Of a stretch of 10,443 nucleotides of DNA, positions 6,042-10,443 are shown one piece after another. The translations under genes were made by a program, and so were the position numbers. Location: assembly GCA_937988775.1 (NCBI GenBank), contig CALKHP010000053.1, positions 1 through 10,443 on the forward strand. The letters are read 5' to 3'. This stretch comes from an uncultured Alphaproteobacteria bacterium. GTDB lineage: Bacteria > Pseudomonadota > Alphaproteobacteria > Rhizobiales > Beijerinckiaceae. The notes below the pieces were generated by a model. That model was not told the DNA's origin, ran no database searches, and was given only the letters and a program-made list of their open reading frames with translations. How positions within the stretch are numbered: the stretch's first letter is position 1; each line of letters starts with the position of its first letter.

Positions 6042-6851
6042 ATGTTCGACCGCTATCTCAGCCGTTGGAGCCTCGTTCCGGACGGTGTGCCCATCATCAC
6101 CCGTGGCAGCCATCTGCTGCCGGTGCGCTGGCGCGGCCGGGCGGCCATGCTCAAGCTCGCCCATGGCAGCGATGAGCGTCTCGGCGCCGGCGTGCTTGAC
6201 TGGTGGGGCGGGAACGGTGCCGCGCAGGTTCTCGCCCGCGACGACGCGACCGTGCTGATGGCGCGTGCCGAGGGCACCCGTTCGCTCACTCGCATGGCCA
6301 GCGCCGGCGCCGATGACGAGGCGACCCGCATCCTGTGCGCCGTGGTGGCGCGGCTGCATGCGGCGCGCCCGGCGCCGCTGCCGCAACTGGTGCCGCTTCC
6401 GCAATGGTTCGCCGCGTTATGGCCCGCCGCCGCGACCCATGGCGGCCTGCTCGCCCGCTGCGCCGCCAGCGCCAAGGCCCTGCTCGCCGCCCCACACGAT
6501 ACCAGCGTGCTGCATGGCGATATTCATCATGCCAATGTGCTGGATTTCGGCGCAGGCGGCTGGCTCGCCATCGATCCGAAAGGGCTGCTCGGGGAACGCA
6601 GCTTCGATTTCTGCAACATCTTCACCAATCCCGATCTCGAGGACCCATCGCAGCCGGTCGCAACCGACCCCGAGCGCTTCCAGCGCCGCCTCGCCATCGT
6701 CAGCGACACGGCGGGCCTCGACCGGACGCGGTTGCTGCGCTGGATTCTCGCCTGGACCGGCCTGTCCTGGGCGTGGTTCCTGTGCGACGATGCCGACGTC
6801 GCGATCGACACGCGGATTGCCGAGCTGGCGGCCGCCGAACTCGACCGATAG
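6042..6851 (+). CDS. APH(6)/streptomycin 6-kinase-like phosphotransferase (269 aa)
   Basis: A member of the aminoglycoside/hydroxyurea resistance kinase family, whose known members StrB/APH(6)-Id and relatives phosphorylate streptomycin. The N-terminal lobe contains SHLLPVRWRGRAAMLKLA with the ATP-binding Lys, then GAGVLDWWGGNGAAQVLARD. The catalytic loop is VLHGDIHHANVL, with His158, Asp160 and Asn165. The metal-binding segment is WLAIDPKGLLGERSFD, with Asp178. All key residues are intact and the length is close to StrB (about 278). The start lies 26 bp after ychF without a clear ribosome binding site, so it is probably cotranscribed and perhaps translationally linked. Base composition looks like its neighbours, and no integron or transposon is nearby, arguing for a long-resident gene. 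Actual substrate and any resistance phenotype are not shown by sequence. Confidence 0.88.
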   Translation: MFDRYLSRWSLVPDGVPIITRGSHLLPVRWRGRAAMLKLAHGSDERLGAGVLDWWGGNGAAQVLARDDATVLMARAEGTRSLTRMASAGADDEATRILCAVVARLHAARPAPLPQLVPLPQWFAALWPAAATHGGLLARCAASAKALLAAPHDTSVLHGDIHHANVLDFGAGGWLAIDPKGLLGERSFDFCNIFTNPDLEDPSQPVATDPERFQRRLAIVSDTAGLDRTRLLRWILAWTGLSWAWFLCDDADVAIDTRIAELAAAELDR

Positions 6852-6865
6852 CCCGCCGATTCCGT

Positions 6866-6911
6866 GGGGAAGCGCACATCCGGCCGATCAGCCCGCCGTC
6901 CACGCTTCCCC
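6866..6911. other. Long-loop inverted repeat between kinase and MaoC genes
   Basis: GGGGAAGCG (6866-6874) and CGCTTCCCC (6903-6911) are perfect 9-bp inverted copies separated by 28 bases, lying in the 110-bp gap after the kinase gene. The right arm is followed by more C residues, not by T, so it is not a standard terminator. It could be a factor-dependent termination structure or a binding site. The rest of the gap holds the GGAG (6951-6954) ribosome binding site of the next gene. Confidence 0.4.
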
Positions 6912-6961
6912 CCCGGCGCGCGAGACGCTATCACCGGCTCGGTATTCGCCGGAGATTGCTC

Positions 6962-7966
6962 GTGCCCTCGATTTTCTTTGAAGATTTCATCCCCGACAGC
7001 AGCGCGCCTTACGGCTCGATGACGGTTTCGCGCGAGGAACTCATCGGCTTCGCGCGCCAATTCGATCCCCAGCCGATGCATACCGATGCGGAGGCCGCCA
7101 AACACAGCTTTGTCGGGCAGTTGATCGCCTCGGGCTGGGGCACGGCCGCGCTCAACATGCGCATGATGTGCGACGATTTCGTGCTCGAGAGCGCCTCGAT
7201 GGGCGGCCCCGGCGTCGACGAGCTGAAATGGCTGAAACCCGTGCTGCCCGGCGACACCCTGACCGGAGTGCGTACCGTGCTCGCCGCCAAGCCATCCTCG
7301 TCCAAGCCCGATCGCGGCATCGTCAAGCTCAAGACCGAACTCACCAACCAGCGCGGCGAGCGCGTACTGGAACAGGTCAATGTCGTGATGATGGGCCGGC
7401 GCGGCACCGAACCCGTGATGTCGCCGGCGGCAAGCCGCGCCGGCCGCCCCCTCGTCAGCCCGCCGCCGCTGACGGCGGCGCGCCCGACGCCGTTCCTCGA
7501 GGACCTCGTAACCGGCGAGCCGAACGTGCTCGGCTCCTTCACCTTCGACGAGCCCAGCGTGCTGCGCTTCGGCCGCGCCTATGATCCGCAGCCGTTCCAC
7601 ACCGATCCGGAGGCGGCCAGGGCGAGCTTCTTCGGCGGGCTGATCGCCTCGGGCTGGCACACCGCCGCCGGCTGGATGCGCACGATGATCGATTTTCGTC
7701 GGCGCTGTGAAGCGATGGCGCGCGATAACGGCCTGCCTTGCGCCGAACTCGGCCCCTCGCCCGGCTTTCGCGACCTGCGCTGGCTGCTGCCGGTCTATGC
7801 CGGCGACACCATCACCTACACCACCGCCATCGCCTCGGCCCGCCCCTCCGCCTCGCGTCCCGGCTGGGGCCTGGCGACGCAGCACAATACCGGCGTCAAC
7901 CAGTATGGCGACACGGTGTTCGAGTTCACCGGCGCGGTGTTGTGGCAGCGCCGGCCGGGCGCCTGA
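6962..7966 (+). CDS. Double MaoC-domain hydratase/dehydratase-like protein (334 aa)
   Basis: Two MaoC-type hot-dog domains joined in one chain. These folds hydrate or dehydrate acyl thioesters, usually acyl-CoA. Domain 1 (about 1-155) has FDPQPMHTDAEAA with Asp35 and His40, then SFVGQLIASGWGTAAL. Domain 2 (about 180-334) repeats this as YDPQPFHTDPEAA with Asp208 and His213, then SFFGGLIASGWHTAAG. The Asp/His pairs correspond to the hydratase-2 catalytic residues. Asn of the canonical D-x-N-P-x-H motif is Gln in both, a variant I associate with this MaoC subgroup. Later blocks also match (ELKWLKPVLPGDTLT against DLRWLLPVYAGDTIT). A Pro/Ala-rich linker of about 25 residues separates them. GTG 6962 is chosen because GGAG is 7 nt upstream and the fold begins at once. 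Substrate is unknown. Confidence 0.9.
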   Translation: MPSIFFEDFIPDSSAPYGSMTVSREELIGFARQFDPQPMHTDAEAAKHSFVGQLIASGWGTAALNMRMMCDDFVLESASMGGPGVDELKWLKPVLPGDTLTGVRTVLAAKPSSSKPDRGIVKLKTELTNQRGERVLEQVNVVMMGRRGTEPVMSPAASRAGRPLVSPPPLTAARPTPFLEDLVTGEPNVLGSFTFDEPSVLRFGRAYDPQPFHTDPEAARASFFGGLIASGWHTAAGWMRTMIDFRRRCEAMARDNGLPCAELGPSPGFRDLRWLLPVYAGDTITYTTAIASARPSASRPGWGLATQHNTGVNQYGDTVFEFTGAVLWQRRPGA

Positions 7967-8051
7967 CCCCGTCGGATCGGCCTGAGCACCTGTCATCCGC
8001 GAATGGCGCTGATATCGATCCCGACGGCCAGAAGGGTCTTTCGGGCGGCGC

Positions 8052-8585
8052 TCAATGCCCCTCGAAGGCGACCAGCGTCCGGACCGGCACGCCAAGCGCC
8101 TCGATCTTCCGCACCCCGCCGAGAGCCGGCAGGTCGATGACGAAACAGGCGGCGATCACCTCGGCGCCAAGCTGTTGCAGCAACTGCACCGCGCCAGTCG
8201 CCGTGCCGCCGGTGGCGATCAGGTCGTCGATCAGGATGACGCGCTCGCCGGGCCGCACCGCGTCGCGATGCATCTCCATCTCGTCGAGCCCGTATTCGAG
8301 GCTGTAGGCCACCGAAACAGTCGCGGAAGGCAGCTTGCCCTTCTTGCGGATCGGCACGAAACCGGCCGACAATTGATGCGCCACCGCGCCGCCGAGGATG
8401 AAGCCGCGCGCCTCGATGCCGGCGACCTTGCCGATGCGCGCACCCGTCCACGGCCGCACCAGATCATCCACCGCCTGCCTGAACGCGGCCGCGTCGCCGA
8501 GCAGCGTGGTGATATCGCGAAACAGGATGCCCGGCCGCGGATAATCGGCAATCGTGCGGATGTTGGCCCGCAGGTCCTTGCTCAT
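8052..8585 (-). CDS. apt: Adenine phosphoribosyltransferase (177 aa)
   Basis: A purine-salvage enzyme that joins adenine to PRPP to give AMP in the cytoplasm. The N-terminus IRTIADYPRPGILFRDITTLL (9-29 region) is the Apt signature. The PRPP-binding motif VILIDDLIATGGTA lies at 116-129. The flexible loop region around RKKGKLPSATVSVAYSLEYG (80-99) is also typical. Length matches the family. A strong Shine-Dalgarno, AGGGAGG on the minus strand, precedes the ATG by 5 nt. The gene lies downstream of petB-petC on the same strand, an order seen in other alphaproteobacteria. The petC terminator intervenes, so it probably has its own promoter in the roughly 80-bp gap. It is convergent with the MaoC gene, and no clear terminator is visible in the 85-bp gap. 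Confidence 0.97.
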   Translation of the reverse strand: MSKDLRANIRTIADYPRPGILFRDITTLLGDAAAFRQAVDDLVRPWTGARIGKVAGIEARGFILGGAVAHQLSAGFVPIRKKGKLPSATVSVAYSLEYGLDEMEMHRDAVRPGERVILIDDLIATGGTATGAVQLLQQLGAEVIAACFVIDLPALGGVRKIEALGVPVRTLVAFEGH

Positions 8586-8663
8586 GCCAGCCTCCCTTGA
8601 CGCAGCAGGATACGGCGAGCCGGCAGCATAAGCTGCAAGAAATCTCTATGAAAAAGCCCCAAG

Positions 8664-8687
8664 AAAAAGGCCCCGGTCAGGGGCCTT
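8664..8687 (-). terminator. Rho-independent terminator after petC
   Basis: Read on the minus strand, AAGGCCCC and GGGGCCTT (8680-8687 and 8667-8674) form a perfect 8-bp stem with a 5-nt loop, followed by a T-run (A-run 8664-8668 on the plus strand). It begins 18 bp after the petC stop and closes the cytochrome bc1 operon before apt. Confidence 0.9.
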
Positions 8688-8705
8688 GTCTCTCTGTGTC
8701 GGAGC

Positions 8706-9545
8706 TTAGTGCGCCGCGCTCCACACCTTCTTCTTGGTATAGAACAGCAGCAGCGACAGGATCACGAGATAGATCATGACCGTGAAACCGGTCCGCTTGC
8801 GCTCGGTCTGGGTCGGCTCGGCCGCCCATTGCAAGAAGGCGGTGACGTCCTTGGCATATTGCAGGATCGTCGTCGGCGTGCCGTCGGGATAGTCGACCTG
8901 CCCATCCTGAAGCGGCTGCGGCATGGCGATCTTGTGGCCCGGCATGATGCGATTGTAATGCACGCCCGGATCGATGTGGAAACCGGCCGGCGCGTCGGTA
9001 TAGCCGGTCAGGATGCCGACGATATAATCCGGCCCCTGCTCCTGATATTGCGTGAAGATATCGAACAGGAACGTCGGGAAGCCGCGCTCGTAGGTGCGTG
9101 CCTTGGCGAGCAGCGACATCTCCGGCGGATGAGCGCCGCCATTGGCGGCCTTGGCGGCGTTGTCGTTCGGGAACGGCGGCGGGAAGTAATCCGAAGGCCG
9201 TGCCGGACGCTCGACGACGTCGCCGGCCTCGTTCGGCTCGGCATTGACCTTGTATTCGGCCGCGAGCGCCTTGACCTGATCCTCGGAGAAGCCGGGGCCA
9301 TCCGGCTGCGCCAGGGCACGGAACGGAATGTGCAGATCGTGGCAGGCGGCGCAGACCTCGCGATAGACCTTGAAGCCACGCTGGAGCTGCGCCTGGTCGA
9401 ACTTGCCGAACGGGCCGGAGAAGCTCCAGCTCTGGCGATCCGGTTTCACCTGTTCCGCGTGGCCTTCGTCGGCGGCAAGCGCGCCTTGGCCGAACGACAG
9501 GCCGGCCACGATGGCAAATGCGGCAAGGTGTTTCGCGATGGTCAT
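8706..9545 (-). CDS. petC: Cytochrome c1 of the bc1 complex (279 aa)
   Basis: The haem c subunit of ubiquinol-cytochrome c reductase, passing electrons from the Rieske centre to cytochrome c on the periplasmic side. The signal peptide spans residues 1-24 (hydrophobic 7-19, cleavage after Ala-Leu-Ala). Haem attachment is CAACH (65-69). The axial Met is probably Met208 in HKIAMPQPL. The C-terminal anchor is about 253-270 (TGFTVMIYLVILSLLLFYT), ending with the basic KKKVW. Conserved SDYFPPPFPN and ARTYERG segments are present. ATG 9545 is chosen because GGGA lies 7 nt upstream and the signal peptide begins there; an in-frame start at 9635 would run into petB. It follows petB by 37 bp, so the two are surely cotranscribed. 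Confidence 0.97.
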   Translation of the reverse strand: MTIAKHLAAFAIVAGLSFGQGALAADEGHAEQVKPDRQSWSFSGPFGKFDQAQLQRGFKVYREVCAACHDLHIPFRALAQPDGPGFSEDQVKALAAEYKVNAEPNEAGDVVERPARPSDYFPPPFPNDNAAKAANGGAHPPEMSLLAKARTYERGFPTFLFDIFTQYQEQGPDYIVGILTGYTDAPAGFHIDPGVHYNRIMPGHKIAMPQPLQDGQVDYPDGTPTTILQYAKDVTAFLQWAAEPTQTERKRTGFTVMIYLVILSLLLFYTKKKVWSAAH

Positions 9546-9582
9546 GGAAATTTCCCTACGATCCGTGGCGGCCGGGCCGCGC

Positions 9583-10443
9583 TTAGCCCTTGATCTGTGG
9601 TTCGGCATGAGCGCCCGTCGGCGTGACGGCCGCATGCCCCTTCAACACCGAATCGGCGATCGAGGCCGGCAGCGGCAACGGTTTCTCCACCATGCCCAGC
9701 ACCGGCAGCACGATCAGGAAATGCGCGAAGTAATACGCTGTCAGGATGCGGCCGAGCCCGGTCATGTCGAGCACGGTGTTGCCACCGATGCTGACCACCG
9801 GCGCGTCCGGAAGCTGCCCGCCGACATAGCCCAGCATGATGCAGGAGAAGCCCAGCACCCAGAAGAACACCTTGTAGGCCGGCCGATACCGGGTCGAGCG
9901 CACACGCGAGGTGTCGAGCCAGGGCAGGAAGGCCAGGATGCCGATCGCCGCGAACATCGTCAGCACGCCGGCGAGCTTGTCCGGAATGGCGCGCAGCATG
10001 GCGTAGAACGGCAGGAAGTACCATTCGGGCACGATATGCGGCGGCGTCTTCAGGGCATCGGCCGGAATGTAGTTATCGGCATGGCCGAGGAAGTTCGGCT
10101 GGTAGAACACGAACCACATGAAGACGATCATGAACACCGACAGGCCGAACATGTCCTTCACGGTGGCATAGGGCGTGAACGGCACCGTGTCCTTCTCGAC
10201 ATTCTTGACGTCGACGCCGTCGGGATTGTTCTGGCCCACGACATGCAGCGCCCAGATATGCAGCACCACGACGCCGGCGATCATGAACGGCAGCAGATAA
10301 TGCAGCGAGAAGAAGCGGTTCAGCGTCGGATTGTCGATCGCATAGCCGCCCCATAGCCAGGTGACGATGCTCTCGCCGACGATCGGGAAGGCCGAGAACA
10401 GGTTGGTGATGACGGTGGCGCCCCAGAAGCTCATCTGGCCCCA
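9583..10443 (-). CDS. petB: Cytochrome b of the bc1 complex, 5'-truncated
   Basis: The membrane core of ubiquinol-cytochrome c reductase, carrying both b haems and the quinone sites. The window retains 286 C-terminal residues; the N-terminus and the first two haem ligands lie beyond 10443. The visible part starts at WGQMSFWGATVITNLFSAFP. It includes two haem-ligand histidines spaced 14 residues apart, as expected for helix D (His48 and His62 of the fragment, LHYLLPF...VVVLH). The quinol-site PEWY motif is at 10018-10029, followed by the C-terminal transmembrane helices (IMLGYVGGQLPDAPVV; LTAYYFAHFLIVLPVLGMVE). The tail is hydrophilic and ends in PQIKG. The Rieske gene petA is expected just outside the window. 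Confidence 0.98.
   Translation of the reverse strand, partial: WGQMSFWGATVITNLFSAFPIVGESIVTWLWGGYAIDNPTLNRFFSLHYLLPFMIAGVVVLHIWALHVVGQNNPDGVDVKNVEKDTVPFTPYATVKDMFGLSVFMIVFMWFVFYQPNFLGHADNYIPADALKTPPHIVPEWYFLPFYAMLRAIPDKLAGVLTMFAAIGILAFLPWLDTSRVRSTRYRPAYKVFFWVLGFSCIMLGYVGGQLPDAPVVSIGGNTVLDMTGLGRILTAYYFAHFLIVLPVLGMVEKPLPLPASIADSVLKGHAAVTPTGAHAEPQIKG

Noticed and set aside
7969..8027. Imperfect inverted repeat (CCGTCGGATC with GATCCCGACGG) between the MaoC gene and apt
   Set aside because: It has an unpaired base, a 38-nt loop and no T-run in either direction, so it is not supported as a bidirectional terminator.
6527..8095. Long open frame (522 codons) antisense to the kinase and MaoC genes
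   Set aside because: It spans several plus-strand genes and the convergent apt end, with no family motif.
9568..9580. Small GC hairpin (GCGGC/GCCGC) in the petB-petC gap
   Set aside because: It is five base pairs with a 3-nt loop, which is common by chance at this GC content and lacks a terminator T-run.
8709..10356. Plus-strand open frames (294 and 328 codons) across petC and petB
   Set aside because: They are opposite genes with haem-binding, PEWY and signal-peptide features, and they are His/Arg-rich as expected for antisense of membrane protein genes.

Overview
The window is high-GC, densely coding bacterial chromosome. Gene content and order point to an alphaproteobacterium, probably Hyphomicrobiales (Rhizobiales) or a close relative. 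I base this on the prs / rplY (CTC-type L25) / pth / ychF neighbourhood, MaoC dehydratase domains just after ychF, and petB-petC followed by apt. No species call is possible from sequence reading alone.

Layout. 1-569: 3' part of prs (PRPP synthetase). 594-854 (-): small secreted PepSY-like protein. 968-1978 (+): aldo/keto reductase. 2003-2090: REP/MITE-like palindromic element. 2124-3293 (+): a Xre/MbcA/ParS-type antitoxin and RES-domain toxin operon, with an operator-like inverted repeat over its promoter. 3376-3442: stacked, partly exclusive hairpins and a terminator-like stem directly before rplY. 3462-4831: rplY and pth, separated by a strong terminator and a 17-bp tandem repeat that spans the pth start. 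4918-7966 (+): ychF, an APH(6)/streptomycin-kinase-like gene, and a protein with two MaoC domains in one chain. 8052-8585 (-): apt. 8706-10443 (-): petC and the 3' two thirds of petB, ending in a clear terminator.

How the genes fit together. Most of the window is housekeeping: PRPP synthesis (prs) and use (apt), translation (L25, peptidyl-tRNA hydrolase, ribosome-associated YchF) and the cytochrome bc1 complex. The accessory part is 594-3293, which lies between prs and rplY, two genes often close together in alphaproteobacteria. It contains the PepSY gene, the reductase, the REP-like element and the toxin-antitoxin pair. RES toxins are reported to deplete NAD+ or, for ParT of Sphingobium, to ADP-ribosylate PRPP synthetase. 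The module therefore sits about 1.6 kb from a gene for a known target of its own family. This is suggestive but unproven.

I see no wholly new multigene system. The points most worth a second look are the RES module beside prs with its probably leaderless, self-regulated promoter; the mini-ORF and tandem repeat at the pth start; the hairpin array before rplY; the fused double MaoC protein; and the chromosomal APH(6) homologue. No gap exceeds 300 bases. I saw no tRNA, rRNA, CRISPR array, transposase or integrase.
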